Source: Arenicola marina (taxonomy: Eukaryota; Annelida; Polychaeta; Arenicolidae). From it: a stretch of 64,000 nt of DNA. The translations under genes and the position numbers were made by a program. This document shows positions 21,080-35,279 of this stretch, one piece after another. The DNA lies in the NCBI GenBank assembly GCA_964019135.1, contig OZ025255.1, forward strand, positions 1,116,001 to 1,180,000, in the 5' to 3' direction. The notes below the pieces were generated by a model, which did not search any database, was not told the origin of the DNA, and worked only from the letters and a program-made list of their open reading frames with translations. Every line of letters starts with the position of its first letter. Position 1 is the stretch's first letter.

Positions 21080-24000
21080 ATGACAGGCATATTGACTAGT
21101 GCTGAGGACATGAATATAGAGCCAGAGGAATGACAGGGATATTGACTAGTGCTGAGGACCGGAATATAGAGCCAGAGGAATGACAGCGATATCGACCTGT
21201 GCTGACCACATGAATATAGAGCCAGTGGAAAGACAGGGATATTGACTAGTGCTGACCACATGAATATAGAGCCAGAGGAATGACAGGGATATTGACTAGT
21301 GCTGAGGACCGGAATATACAGCCAGAGGAATGACAGCGATATCGACCTGTGCTGACCACATGAACATAGAGCCAGTGGAATGACAGGGATATTGAACAGT
21401 GCTGAGGACATGAATATAGAGCCAGTGGAATGACAGGGATATTGACTAGTGCTGACCACATGAATATAGAGCCAGAGGAATGACAGGGATATTGACTGGT
21501 GCTGAGGACCGGAATATAGAGCCAGAGGAATGACAGCGATATCGACCTGTGCTGACCACATGAATATAGAGCCAGTGGAATGACAGGGATATTGACTAGT
21601 GCTGACCACATGAATATAGAGCCAGAGGAATGACAGGGATATTGACTGGTGCTGAGGACCGGAATATAGAGCCAGAGGAATGACAGCGATATTGAACAGT
21701 GCTGACCACATAAATTTAGAGCCAGTGGAATGACAGGGATATTGAACAGTGCTGACCACATGAATATAGAGCCAGAGGAATGACAGGGATATTGACTAGT
21801 GCTGAGGACATGAATATAGAGCCAGAGGAATGACAGGGATATTGACTAGTGCTGACCACATGAATATAGAGCCAGAGGAATAACAGGGATATTGACTAGT
21901 GCTGAGGACATGAATATAGAGCCAGAGGAATGACATGGATATTGACTAGTGCTGACCACATGAATATAGAGCCAGAGGAATGACAGGGATATTGACTAGT
22001 GCTGACCACATGAATATAGAGCCAGAGGAATGACAGGGATATTGACTAGTGCTGAGGACATGAATATAGAGCCAGTGGAATGACAGGGATATTGAACAGT
22101 GCTGACCACATGACTATAGAGCCAGAGGAATGACAGGGATATTGACCAGTGCTGACCACATGAATATAGAGCCAGAGGAAAATGACAGGGATATTGACTA
22201 GTGCTGAGGACATGAATATAGAGCCAGTGGAATGACAGGGATATTGAACAGTGCTGACCACATGACTATAGAGCCAGAGGAATGACAGGGATATTGACCT
22301 GTGCTGACCACATGAATATAGAGCCAGTGGAATGACAGCGATATCGACCTGTGCTGACCACATGAATATAGAGTCAGTGGAATGACAGGGATATTGACTA
22401 GTGCTGACCACATGAACATAGAGCCAGAGGAATGACAGGGATATTGACTAGTGCTGAGGACCGGAATATAGAGCCAGAGGAATGACAGCGATATCGACCT
22501 GTGCTGACCACATGAATATAGAGCCAGTGGAATGACAGGGATATTGAACAGTGCTGAGGACATGAATATAGAGCCAGTGGAATGACAGGGATATTGACTA
22601 GTGCTGACCACATGACTATAGAGCCAGAGGAATGACAGGGATATTGAACAGTGCTGACCAAATGCCTATTGAGCCAGAGGAATGACAGGGATATCGACCA
22701 GTGCTGAGAACATAAATATATAGAGCCAGAGGAATGACAGGGATATTGAACAGTGCTGAGGACATGAATATAGAGCCAGTGGAATGACAGGGATATTGAC
22801 CAGTGCTGACCACATGACTATAGAGCCAGAGGAATGACAGGGATATTGACCAATGCTGAGAACATAAATATATAGAGCCAGAGGAATGACAGGGATATTG
22901 AACAGTGCTGAGGACATGAATATAGAGCCAGTGGAATGACAGGGATATAGAACAGTGCTGACCAAATGACTATTGAGCCAGAGGAATGACAGGGATATCG
23001 ACCAGTGCTGAGAACATAAATATATAGAGCCAGAGGAATGACAGGGATATTGAACAGTGCTGAGGACATGAATATAGAGCCAGTGGAATGACAGGGATAT
23101 TGACCAGTGCTGACCACATGACTATAGAGCCAGAGGAATGACAGGGATATTGACCAATGCTGAGAACATAAATATATAGAGCCAGAGGAATGACAGGGAT
23201 ATTGAACAGTGCTGAGGACATGAATATAGAGCCAGTGGAATGACAGGGATATTGACCAGTGCTGACCACATGACTATAGAGCCAGAGGAATGACAGGGAT
23301 ATTGACCAATGCTGAGAACATAAATATATAGAGCCAGAGGAATGACAGTGATATTGAACAGTGCTGAGGACATGAATATAGAGCCAGTGGAATGACAGGG
23401 ATATTGACCAGTGCTGAGGACATGAATATAGAGCCAGTGGAATGACAGGGATATTGAACAGTGCTGAGGACATGAATATAGAGCCAGTGGAACGACAGGG
23501 ATATTGAACAGTGCTGACCACATGACTATTGAGCCAGAGGAATGACAGCGATATCGACCAGTGCTGAGAACATAAATATATAGAGCCAGAGGAATGACAG
23601 GGATATTGAACAGTGCTGAGGACATGAATATAAGGCCAGTGGAATGACAGGGATATTGACCAGTGCTGACCACATGACTATAGAGCCAGAGGAATGACAG
23701 GGATATTGACCAATGCTGAGAACATAAATATATAGAGCCAGAGGAATGACAGGGATATTGAACAGTGCTGAGGATATGAATATAGAGCCAGTGGAATGAC
23801 AGGGATATTGACCAGTGCTGACCACATGACTATAGAGCCAGAGGAATGACAGGGATATTGACCAATGCTGAGAACATAAATATATAGAGCTAGAGGAATG
23901 ACAAGGATATTGAACAGTGCAGAGGACATCAATATAGAGCCAGAGGAATGACAGGGATATAGAACAGTGTTGAGGACATAAATATAGAGCCAGAGGAATG

Positions 24001-26690
24001 ACAGGCATATTGACTAGTGCTGACCACATGAATATAGAGCCAGAGGAATGACAGGGATATTGACTAGTGCTGAGGACCGGAATATAGAGCCAGAGGAATG
24101 ACAGCGATATCGACCTGTGCTGACCACATGAATATAGAGCCAGTGGAAAGACAGGGATATTGACTAGTGCTGACCACATGAATATAGAGCCAGAGGAATG
24201 ACAGGGATATTGACTAGTGCTGAGGACCGGAATATAGAGCCAGAGGAATGACAGCGATATCGACCTGTGCTGACCACATGAACATAGAGCCAGTGGAATG
24301 ACAGGGATATTGAACAGTGCTGAGGACATGAATATAGAGCCAGTGGAATGACAGGGATATTGACTAGTGCTGACCACATGAATATAGAGCCAGAGGAATG
24401 ACAGGGATATTGACTGGTGCTGAGGACCGGAATATAGAGCCAGAGGAATGACAGCGATATCGACCTGTGCTGACCACATGAATATAGAGCCAGTGGAATG
24501 ACAGGGATATTGACTAGTGCTGACCACATGAATATAGAGCCAGAGGAATGACAGGGATATTGACTGGTGCTGAGGACCGGAATATAGAGCCAGAGGAATG
24601 ACAGCGATATTGAACAGTGCTGACCACATAAATTTAGAGCCAGTGGAATGACAGGGATATTGAACAGTGCTGACCACATGAATATAGAGCCAGAGGAATG
24701 ACAGGGATATTGACTAGTGCTGAGGACATGAATATAGAGCCAGAGGAATGACAGGGATATTGACTAGTTCTGACCACATGAATATAGAGCCAGAGGAATG
24801 ACAGGGATATTGACTAGTGCTGAGGACATGAATGTAGAGCCAGAGGAATGACATGGATATTGACTAGTGCTGACCACATGAATATAGAGCCAGAGGAATG
24901 ACAGGGATATTGACTAGTGCTGACCACATGAATATAGAGCCAGAGGAATGACAGGGATATTGACTAGTGCTGAGGACATGAATATAGAGCCAGTGGAATG
25001 ACAGGGATATTGAACAGTGCTGACCACATGACTATAGAGCCAGAGGAATGACAGGGATATTGACCTGTGCTGACCACATGAATATAGAGCCAGTGGAATG
25101 ACAGGGATATTGACTAGTGCTGACCACATGAACATAGAGCCAGAGGAATGACAGGGATATTGACTAGTGCTGAGGACCGGAATATAGAGCCAGAGGAATG
25201 ACAGCGATATCGACCTGTGCTGACCACATGAATATAGAGCCAGTGGAATGACAGGGATATTGAACAGTGCTGAGGACATGAATATAGAGCCAGTGGAATG
25301 ACAGGGATATTGACTAGTGCTGACCACATGACTATAGAGCCAGAGGAATGACAGGGATATTGAACAGTGCTGACCAAATGCCTATTGAGCCAGAGGAATG
25401 ACAGGGATATCAACCAGTGCTGAGAACATAAATATATAGAGCCAGAGGAATGACAGGGATATTGAACAGTGCTGAGGACATGAATATAGAGCCAGTGGAA
25501 TGACAGGGATATTGACCAGTGCTGACCACATGACTATAGAGCCAGAGGAATGACAGGGATATTGACCAATGCTGAGAACATAAATATATAGAGCCAGAGG
25601 AATGACAGGGATATTGAACAGTGCTGAGGACATGAATATAGAGCCAGTGGAATGACAGGATATAGAACAGTGCTGACCAAATGACTATTGAGCCAGAGGA
25701 ATGACAGGGATATCGACCAGTGCTGAGAACATAAATATATAGAGCCAGAGGAATGACAGGGATATTGAACAGTGCTGAGGACATGAATATAGAGCCAGTG
25801 GAATGACAGGGATATTGACCAGTGCTGACCACATGACTATAGAGCCAGAGGAATGACAGGGATATTGACCAATGCTGAGAACATAAATATATAGAGCCAG
25901 AGGAATGACAGGGATATTGAACAGTGCTGAGGACATGAATATAGAGCCAGTGGAATGACAGGGATATTGACCAGTGCTGACCACATGACTATAGAGCCAG
26001 AGGAATGACAGGGATATTGACCAATGCTGAGAACATAAATATATAGAGCCAGAGGAATGACAGTGATATTGAACAGTGCTGAGGACATGAATATAGAGCC
26101 AGTGGAATGACAGGGATATTGACCAGTGCTGAGGACATGAATATAGAGCCAGTGGAATGACAGGGATATTGAACAGTGCTGAGGACATGAATATAGAGCC
26201 AGTGGAACGACAGGGATATTGAACAGTGCTGACCACATGACTATTGAGCCAGAGGAATGACAGCGATATCGACCAGTGCTGAGAACATAAATATATAGAG
26301 CCAGAGGAATGACAGGGATATTGAACAGTGCTGAGGACATGAATATAAGGCCAGTGGAATGACAGGGATATTGACCAGTGCTGACCACATGACTATAGAG
26401 CCAGAGGAATGACAGGGATATTGACCAATGCTGAGAACATAAATATATAGAGCCAGAGGAATGACAGGGATATTGAACAGTGCTGAGGATATGAATCTAG
26501 AGCCAGTGGAATGACAGGGATATTGACCAGTGCTGACCACATGACTATAGAGCCAGAGGAATGACAGGGATATTGACCAATGCTGAGAACATAAATATAT
26601 AGAGCTAGAGGAATGACAAGGATATTGAACAGTGCAGAGGACATCAATATAGAGCCAGAGGAATGACAGGGATATAGAACAGTGTTGAGG
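21080..26690. repeat. Tandem duplication of a 2.7-2.9 kb block in the 50-bp array
   Basis: Runs of unit variants at about 21080-23960 recur at about 24000-26690. The offset is 2918 bp in the left part and about 2716 bp further right, so about 200 bp (four units) is missing from the second copy. A 2-bp AA gain near 22180 is seen only in the first. The marker GCAGAGGACATCAA lies at 23919, 26634, 28527 and 29799, showing that the right end of the block was copied at least twice more, with steps of 1893 and 1272 bp. Confidence 0.8.
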
Positions 26691-29600
26691 ACATAAATAT
26701 AGAGCCAGAGGAATGACAGGGATATTGACCAATGCTGAGAACATAAATATATAGAGCCAGAGGAATGACAGGGATATTGAACAGGGCCGAGGACATGAAT
26801 ATAGAGCCAGAGGAATGACAGGGATATTGACCAGTGCTGAGGACATGAATATAGAGCCAGTGGAATGACAGCGATATTGGCCAGTGCTGAGGACATGAAG
26901 ATAGAGCCAGTGGAATGACAGGGATATTGACTTGTGCTGACCACATGACTATTGAGCCAGAGGAATGACAGGGATATTGACCAGTGCTGACCACATGACT
27001 ATAGAGCCAGTGGAATGACAGGGATATTGACCAGTGCTGACCACATGACTATAGAGCCAGTGGAATGACAGGGATATTGACCAGTGCTGACCACAGGGAT
27101 ATTGACCAGTGCTGACCACATGACTATAGAGCCAGAGGAATGACAGGGATATTGACCAATGCTGAGAACATAAATATATAGAGCCAGAGGAATGACAGGG
27201 ATATTGAACAGTGCTGAGGACATGAATATAGAGCCAGTGGAATGACAGGGATATTGACCAGTGCTGAGGACATGAATATAGAGCCAGTGGAATGACAGCG
27301 ATATCGACCAATGCTGAGAACATAAATATATAGAGCCAGAGGAATGACAGGGATATTGAGCAGTGCTGAGGACATGAATATAGAGCCAGTGGAATGACAG
27401 GGATATTGAACAGTGCTGAGGACATGAATATAGAGCCAGTGGAGTGACAGGGATATTGAACAGTGCTGACCACATGACTATAGAGCCAGAGGAATGACAG
27501 CGATATCGACCAGTGCTGAGAACATAAATATATAGAGCCAGAGGAATGACAGGGATATTGAACAGTGCTGAGGACATAAATATAGAGCCAGTGGAATGAC
27601 AGGGATATTGACTAGTGCTGAGGACATGAATATAGAGACAGAGGAATGACAGGGATATTGACCAGTGCTGACCACATGACTATAGAGCCAGAGGAATGAC
27701 AGGGATATTGACCAATGCTGAGAACATAAATATATAGAGCCAGAGGAAGGACAGGGATATTGAACAGTGCTGAGGACATGAATATAGAGCCAGTGGAATG
27801 ACAGGGATATTGACCAGTGCTGACCACATGACTATAGAGCCAGAGGAATGACAGGGATATTGACCAATGCTGAGAACATAAATATATAGAGCCAGAGGAA
27901 TGACAGGGATATTGAACAGTGCTGAGGACATGAATATAGAGCCAGTGGAATGACAGGGATATTGACCAGTGCTGAGGACATGAATATAGAGCCAGTGGAA
28001 TGACAGCGATATCGACCAATGCTGAGAACATAAATATATAGAGCCAGAGGAATGACAGGGATATTGAACAGTGCTGAGGACATGAATATAGAGCCAGTGG
28101 AATGACAGGGATATTGAACAGTGCTGAGGACATGAATATAGAGCCAGTGGAACGACAGGGATATTGAACAGTGCTGACCACATGACTATTGAGCCAGAGG
28201 AATGACAGCGATATCGACCAGTGCTGAGAACATAAATATATAGAGCCAGAGGAATGACAGGGATATTGAACAGTGCTGAGGACATGAATATAAGACCAGT
28301 GGAATGACAGGGATATTGACCAGTGCTGACCACATGACTATAGAGCCAGAGGAATGACAGGGATATTGACCAATGCTGAGAACATAAATATATAGAGCAA
28401 GAGGAATGACAGGGATATTGAACAGTGCTGAGGACATGAATATAGAGCCAGTAGAATGACAGGGATATTGACCAGTGCTGACCACATGACTATAGAGCCA
28501 GAGGAATGACAAGGATATTGAACAGTGCAGAGGACATCAATATAGAGCCAGAGGAATGACAGGGATATAGAACAGTGTTGAGGACATAAATATAGAGCCA
28601 GAGGAATGACAGGGATATTGACCAATGCTGAGAACATAAATATATAGAGCCAGAGGAATGACAGGGATATTGAACAGGGCCGAGGACATGAATATAGAGC
28701 CAGAGGAATGACAGGGATATTGACTAGTGCTGACCACATGACTATAGAGCCAGTGGAATGACAGCGATATTGGCCAGTGCTGAGGACATGACTATAGAGC
28801 CAGTGGAATGACAGGGATATTGACCAGTGCTGACCACATGACTATAGAGCCAGTGGAATGACAGGGATATTGACCAGTGCTGACCACATGACTATAGAGC
28901 CAGTGGAATGACAGGGATATTGACCAGTGCTGACCACATGACTATAGAGCCAGTGGAATGACAGGGATATTGACCAGTGCTGACCACATGAATATAGAGC
29001 CAGCGGAATGACAGGGATATTGACCAGTGCTGACCACATGACTATAGAGCCAGAGGAATGACAGGGATATTGACCAATGCTGAGAACATAAATATATAGA
29101 GCCAGAGGAATGACAGGGATATTGAACAGTGCTGAGGACATGAATATAGAGCCAGTGGAATGACAGGGATATTGACCAGTGCTGAGGACATGAATATAGA
29201 GCCAGTGGAATGACAGCGATATCGACCAATGCTGAGAACATAAATATATAGAGCCAGAGGAATGACAGGGATATTGAGCAGTGCTGAGGACATGAATATA
29301 GAGCCAGTGGAATGACAGGGATATTGAACAGTGCTGAGGACATGAATATAGAGCCAGTGGAGTGACAGGGATATTGAACAGTGCTGACCACATGACTATA
29401 GAGCCAGAGGAATGACAGCGATATCGACCAGTGCTGAGAACATAAATATATAGAGCCAGAGGAATGACAGGGATATTGAACAGTGCTGAGGACATAAATA
29501 TAGAGCCAGTGGAATGACAGGGATATTGACTAGTGCTGACCACATGACTATAGAGCCAGAGGAATGACAGGGATATTGACCAATGCTGAGAACATAAATA

Positions 29601-29930
29601 TATAGAGCCAGAGGAATGACAGGGATATTGAACAGTGCTGAGGACATGAATATAGAGCCAGTGGAATGACAGGGATATTGACCAGTGCTGACCACATGAC
29701 TATAGAGCCAGAGGAATGACAGGGATATTGACCAATGCTGAGAACATAAATATATAGAGCTAGTGGAATGACAAGGATATTGAACAGTGCAGAGGACATC
29801 AATATAGAGCCAGAGGAATGACAGGGATATAGAACAGTGTTGAGGACATGAATATAGAGCCAGAGGAATGACAGAGATATTGACCAATGCTGAGAACATA
29901 AATATATAGAGCCAGAGGAATGACAGGGAT
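22690..29930. repeat. 152-bp trimer (52+50+50) zones in the 50-bp array
   Basis: The 52-bp variant containing ATAAATATATAGAGCC recurs every 152 bp through several stretches, for example near 22705, 22857, 23009 and 23161, separated by two ordinary 50-bp units. This is a second-order repeat that has replaced the plain 50-bp periodicity across much of the middle of the array. From about 29950 to 31650 the plain 50-bp ladder returns. Confidence 0.85.
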
Positions 29931-31803
29931 ATTGAACAGGGCTGAGGACATGAATATAGAGCCAGAGGAATGACAGGGATATTGAACAGGGCCGAGGACA
30001 TGAATATAGAGCCAGAGGAATGACAGGGATATTGACCAGTGCTGAGGACATGAATATAGAGCCAGTGGAATGACAGGGATATTGGCCAGTGCTGAGGACA
30101 TGAAGATAGAGCCAGTGGAATGACAGGGATATTGACTAGTGCTGACCACATGACTATTGAGCCAGAGGAATGACAGCGATATCGACCAGTGCTGACCACA
30201 TGACTATAGAGCCAGAGGAATGACAGGGATATTGACTAGTGCTGACCACATGACTATTGAGCCAGAGGAATGACAGGGATATTGACCAGTGCTGACCACA
30301 TGACTATAGAGCCAGAGGAATGACAGCGATATCGACCAGTGCTGACCACATGACTATAGAGCCAGAGGAATGACAGGGATATTGACCAGTGCTGACCACA
30401 TGAACATAGAGCCAGAGGAATGACAGGGATATTGACTAGTGCTGACCACATGACTATTGAGCCAGAGGAATGACAGGGATATTGACCAGTGCTGACCACA
30501 TGAACATAGAGCCAGAGGAATGACAGGGATATTGACCAGTGCTGAAGACAGGAATATAGAGCCAGTGGAATGACAGGGATATTGGCCAGTGCTGAGGACA
30601 TGAAGATAGAGCCAGTGGAATGACAGGGATATTGACCAGTGCTGACCACATGACTATAGAGCCAGAGGAATGACAGCGATATCGACCAGTGCTGACCACA
30701 TGACTATAGAGCCAGAGGAATGACAGGGATATTGACTAGTGCTGACCACATGACTATTGAGCCAGAGGAATGACAGGGATATTGACCAGTGCTGAGGACA
30801 TGAATATAGAGCCAGTGGAATGACAGGGATATTGGCCAGTGCTGAGGACATGAAGATAGAGCCAGTGGAATGACAGGGATATTGACTAGTGCTGACCACA
30901 TGACTATTGAGCCAGAGGAATGACAGCGATATCGACCAGTGCTGACCACATGACTATAGAGCCAGAGGAATGACAGGGATATTGACTAGTGCTGACCACA
31001 TGACTATTGAGCCAGAGGAATGACAGGGATATTGACTAGTGCTGACCACATGAAGATAGAGCCAGTGGAATGACAGGGATATTGACTAGTGCTGACCACA
31101 TGAATATAGAGCCAGAGGAATGACAGGGATATTGACTAGTGCTGACCACATGACTATTGAGCCAGAGGAATGACAGGGATATTGACTAGTGCTGACCACA
31201 TGAATATAGAGCCAGAGGAATGACAGGGATATTGACTAGTGCTGACCACATGAATATAGAGCCAGAGGAATGACAGGGATATTGACCAGTGCTGACCACA
31301 TGAATATAGAGCCAGTGGAATGACAGGGATATTGACCAGTGCTGACCACATGACTATAGAGCCAGTGGAATGACAGGGATATTGACCAGTGCTGACCACA
31401 TGAATATAGAGCCAGTGGAATGACAGGGATATTGACCAGTGCTGACCACATGACTATAGAGCCAGAGGAATGACAGGGATATTGACCAGTGCTGAGGACC
31501 GGAATATAGAGCCAGAGGAATGACAGGGATATTGACCAGTCCTGAGGACCGGAATATAGAGCCAGAGGAATGACAGGGATATTGACTAGTCCTGAGGACC
31601 GGAATATAGAGCCAGAGGAATGACAGGGATATTGACCAATGCTGACCACACGCTGGTCGTGCCTCGGCAGTGCATGTTTTCTGTCCTGTCGGCACTATGG
31701 CGTGTTGAGCCTGCAGCTGCTGATGAAAATTGGCTCTCGCGAAGAAATAACCACCGGTGAGGTGGAAACTGCGTGTTAAATTTGGAGTGTGTGCGTGTGT
31801 AAT

Positions 31804-31836
31804 GGGTGAGGGGCGCGTGTGGGAGTGGGGGGGGGG
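31804..31836 (+). other. G-quadruplex motif with a 10-base G run
   Basis: Four G tracts (31804-31806, 31810-31813, 31821-31823 and a run of ten Gs at 31827-31836) are separated by loops of 3, 7 and 3 bases. This fits the standard G3+N1-7 rule. It lies on the plus strand, the same strand that is G-rich in the following 45-bp and 24-bp arrays. Confidence 0.7.
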
Positions 31837-32165
31837 CGTCGCCGCACATCTTCAAGCATTGTTCATAAGCTAGGGTTAAAAATATGGAGCACTTGACAGA
31901 AAAGTATATGGGTTAATTTTGTAACAACAACAATTGAGTTTTAGCATCTGTGCCACACTATTATGGCAACCATGTATGGATATTAATAATAAGCGGTTGT
32001 CTCGCAAGACAAACAGTAAATCAGACATGCTGCAATAACAAAAACATGTATTGTTCTGAATGGTAAATTTATTTGATTAAATAAGCATGATAAAAAACCA
32101 GGCCACTAAAAATATCGGACATTAATCCTCTAAAAATACAGAAATGAAAAACATCACATATCATA

Positions 32166-32167
32166 CC
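32166..32167 (-). promoter_or_regulatory. Possible minus-strand splice donor (AAG/GTATGA)
   Basis: The minus strand reads CCAAG/GTATGATATG here, a good match to a 5' splice donor. It terminates an open frame that runs leftward from the 45-bp repeat (repeat peptide SSIYMSGQSRPPAPA, then PLINAISLPLTRILTAVFTP). If used, it would make the 45-bp repeat part of an exon. There is no independent evidence for such a gene. Confidence 0.22.
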
Positions 32168-32261
32168 TTGGCCAACTGTCGGAGTAAAAACTGCTGTGAG
32201 TATACGGGTCAGTGGCAGAGAGATTGCGTTAATCAATGGCTCTGCGGGGCACACGGGGTGG

Positions 32262-32483
32262 GACTCGCCGGACATGTGTATGGATGAGGCTGGAGCAGGG
32301 GGGCGGGACTGGCCGGACATGTGTATGGATGAGGCTGGAGCAGGGGGGCGGGACTGGCCGGACATGTATATGGATGAGGCTGGAGCAGGGGGGCGGGACT
32401 GGCCGGACATGTATATGGATGAGGCTGGAGCAGGGGGGCGGGACTGGCCGGATATGTATATGGATGAGGCTGGGACAGGGGAC
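32262..32483. repeat. 45-bp minisatellite (five copies)
   Basis: Copies start at 32262, 32307, 32352, 32397 and 32442, each opening GACT(G/C)GCCGGA and ending GGAGCAGGGGGGCGG. The last copy diverges after AGGCTGGGACAGGGG. G-rich on the plus strand, with a six-G run in each of the first four copies. The period is 15 codons, so both strands show an open 15-residue repeat. The copies are nearly identical except ATGTGTAT versus ATGTATAT, so the expansion is young. About 70 bp of non-repeat sequence separates it from the 24-bp array. Confidence 0.95.
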
Positions 32484-35279
32484 GCCGCAATCATGAATGT
32501 TAATGCACAGGTTTCAGGCAAAACATCGAATCAAAAGGACAGCTGTGAAATGGTGGTGTGAGTGATGTATAATGTGGTGGTGTGAGTGATACATAATGTG
32601 GTGGCGTAAGAGGTGTATAATGTGGTGGTGTGAGTGGTACATAATGTGGTGGTGTGAGTGGTGTATAATGTGGTGGTGTAAGTGGTGTATAATGTGGTGG
32701 CGTAAGTGGTGTATAATGTGGTGGTGCGAGTGGTACATAATGTGGTGGTGTAAGTGGTGTATAATGTGGTGCTGTAAGTGGTACATAATGTGGTGGTGTG
32801 AGTGGTACATAATGTGGTGGTGTAAGTGGTACATAATGTGGTGGTGTGAGTGGTGTATAATGTGGTGTTGTAAGTGGTGTATAATGTGGCGGTGTAAGTT
32901 GTGTATAATGTGGTGGTGTAAGTGGTGGTGGTGTGAGTGATACATAATGTGGTGGTGTAAGTAGTGTATAATGTGGTGGTGTGAGTGATACATAATGTGG
33001 TGGTGTGAGTGGTACATAATGTGGTGGTGTGAGTGGTATATAATGTGGTGGTGTAAGTGGTATATAATGTGGTGGTGTAAGTGGTGTATAATGTGGTGGT
33101 GTGAGTGGTGTATAATATGGTGGTGTAAGTGGTGTATAATATGGCGGTGTGAGTGGTACATAATGTGGTGGTGTAAGTGGTGTAAAATGTGGTGATGTAA
33201 GTGGTGTAAAATGTGGTGGTGTGAGTGGTACATAATGTGGTGGTGTGAGTGGTACATAATGTGGTGGTGTGAGCGGTACATAATGTGGTGGTGTGAGTGG
33301 TACATAATGTGATGGTGCGAGTGATACATAATGTGATGGTGTGAGTGGTATATAATGTGGTGGTGTGAGTGGTACATAATGTGGTGGTGTAAGTGGTGTA
33401 TAATGTGGTGGTGTGAGTGGTACATAATGTGGTGGTGTGAGTGGTATATAATGTGGTGGTGTGAGTGGTGTGTAATGTGGTGGTGTAAGTGGTGTATAAT
33501 GTGGTGGTGTGAGTGGTACATAATGTGGTGGTGTAAGTGGTATATAATGTGGTGGTGTGAGTGGTACATAATGTGGAGGTGTGAGTGATACATAATGTGG
33601 TGGTGTAAGTGATACATAATGTGGAGGTGTGAGTGGTACATAATGTGGTGGTGTGAGTGGTGCATAATGTGGTGGTGCGAGTGGTACATAATGTGGTGGT
33701 GTGCGTGATACATAATGTGGTGGTTTGAGTGATACATAATGTGGTGGTGTGAGTGGTATATAATGTGGTGGTGTGAGTGATACATAATGTAGAGGTGTGA
33801 GTGGTACATAATGTGGTGGTGTGAGTGGTATATAATGTGGTGGTGTGAGTGTTGTATAATGTGGTGGTGTAAGTGGTGTATAATGTGGTGGTGTGAGTGG
33901 TATATAATGTGGTGGTGTGAGTGGCGTATAATGTGGTGGTGTGAGTGGCGTATAATGTGGTGGTGTGAGTGGTGTATAATGTGTTGGTGTGAGTGGTATA
34001 TAATGTGGTGGTGTGAGTTGTATATAATGTAGTGGTGTGAGTGGTATATAATGTGGTGGTGTGAGTGATATATAACGTGGAGGTGTGAGTGGTACATAAT
34101 GTGGTGGTGTGAGTGGTACATAATGTGGTGGTGTGAGTGGTGTATAATATGGTGGTGTGAGTGATACATAATGTGGTGGTGTGAGTGGTATATAATGTGG
34201 AGGTGTGAGTGGTACATAATGTGGTGGTGCGAGTGATACATAATGTGGTGGTGTGAGTGGTACATAATGTGGTGGTGTAAGAGGTGTATAATGTGGTGGT
34301 GTGAGTGGTACATAATGTGGTGGTGTGAGTGGTGTATAATGTGGTGGTGTAAGTGGTGTATAATGTGGTGGCGTAAGTGGTGTATAATGTGGTGGTGTGA
34401 GTGGTACATAATGTGGTGGTGTAAGTGGTGTATAATGTGGTGCTGTAAGTGGTACATAATGTGGTGGTGTGAGTGGTACATAATGTGGTGGTGTAAGTGG
34501 TACATAATGTGGTGGTGTGAGTGGTGTATAATGTGGTGTTGTAAGTGGTGTATAATGTGGCGGTGTAAGTTGTGTATAATGTGGTGGTGTAAGTGGTGGT
34601 GGTGTGAGTGATACATAATGTGGTGGTGTAAGTAGTGTATAATGTGGTGGTGTGAGTGATACATAATGTGGTGGTGTGAGTGGTACATAATGTGGTGATG
34701 TAAGTGGTCTATAATGTGGCGGTGTAAGTGGTGTATAATGTGGTGGTGTGAGTGATACATAATGTGGTGGTGTAAGTTGTGTATAATGTGGTGGTGTGAG
34801 TGGTACATAATGTGGTGTGGTAAGTGGTGTATAATGTGGTGGTGTGAGTGGTATATAATGTGGTGGTGTAAGTGGTATATAATGTGGTGGTGTAAGTGGT
34901 GTATAATGTAGTGGTGTGAGTGGTGTATAATATGGTGGTGTAAGTGGTGTATAATATGGCGGTGTGAGTGGTACATAATGTGGTGGTGTAAGTGGTGTAA
35001 AATGTGGTGGTGTAAGTGGTGTAAAATGTGGTGGTGTGAGTGGTACATAATGTGGAGGTGTGAGTGGTATATAATATGGTGGTGTGAGTGGTACATAATG
35101 TGGTGGTGTGAGTGGTACATAATGTGGTGGTGTGAGTGATACATTATGTGGTGGTGTGAGTGGTGTATAATGTGGTGGTGTGAGTGGTACATAATGTGGT
35201 GGTGTGAGCGGTACATAATGTGGTGGTGTGAGTGGTACATAATGTGATGGTGCGAGTGATACATAATGTGGTGGTGTGA

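Larger units (their letters stand above)
20359..31650. repeat. 50-bp satellite array (about 225 units)
   Basis: Tandem units of 50 bp begin GCTGACCACATGAATATAGA and end GACAGGGATATTGACTAGT, with the second half most constant. Common alternatives are CCAC versus GGAC, AGAGG versus AGTGG, and ACTAGT / ACCAGT / AACAGT at the end. A 52-bp version with GAACATAAATATATAGAGCC appears from about 22700. On the minus strand two of the three phases of the unit lack stops, and the third has only the TAG made by the ACTAGT variant. Because 50 is not a multiple of three, three units (150 bp) make one 50-residue cycle and minus-strand frames drift but stay open. The first unit is incomplete (around CATGACTATAG at 20359) and the last ends in CTGACCACA at 31650. 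Confidence 0.97.
31651..32261. other. Single-copy island between the 50-bp and 45-bp repeats
   Basis: About 610 bp of non-satellite sequence. The left third is GC-rich and contains the palindrome CACCGGTG (31752-31759) and a G-quadruplex motif. The middle and right (about 31860-32200) are AT-rich with no recognisable gene. Minus-strand frames running out of the arrays end here. I see no coding region that can be supported. Confidence 0.65.

Noticed and set aside
20299-31855. Many minus-strand frames in the 50-bp array (60-383 codons)
   Set aside because: They are the same repeat read in drifting phases, ending wherever the ACTAGT variant makes a TAG. There is no consistent start or end.
1-32550. 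Common ancestry of the 51-, 50- and 48-bp units
   Set aside because: Only short matches such as GGGTGT or CAGTACTGTG-like strings are shared, and no consistent alignment was found by eye.
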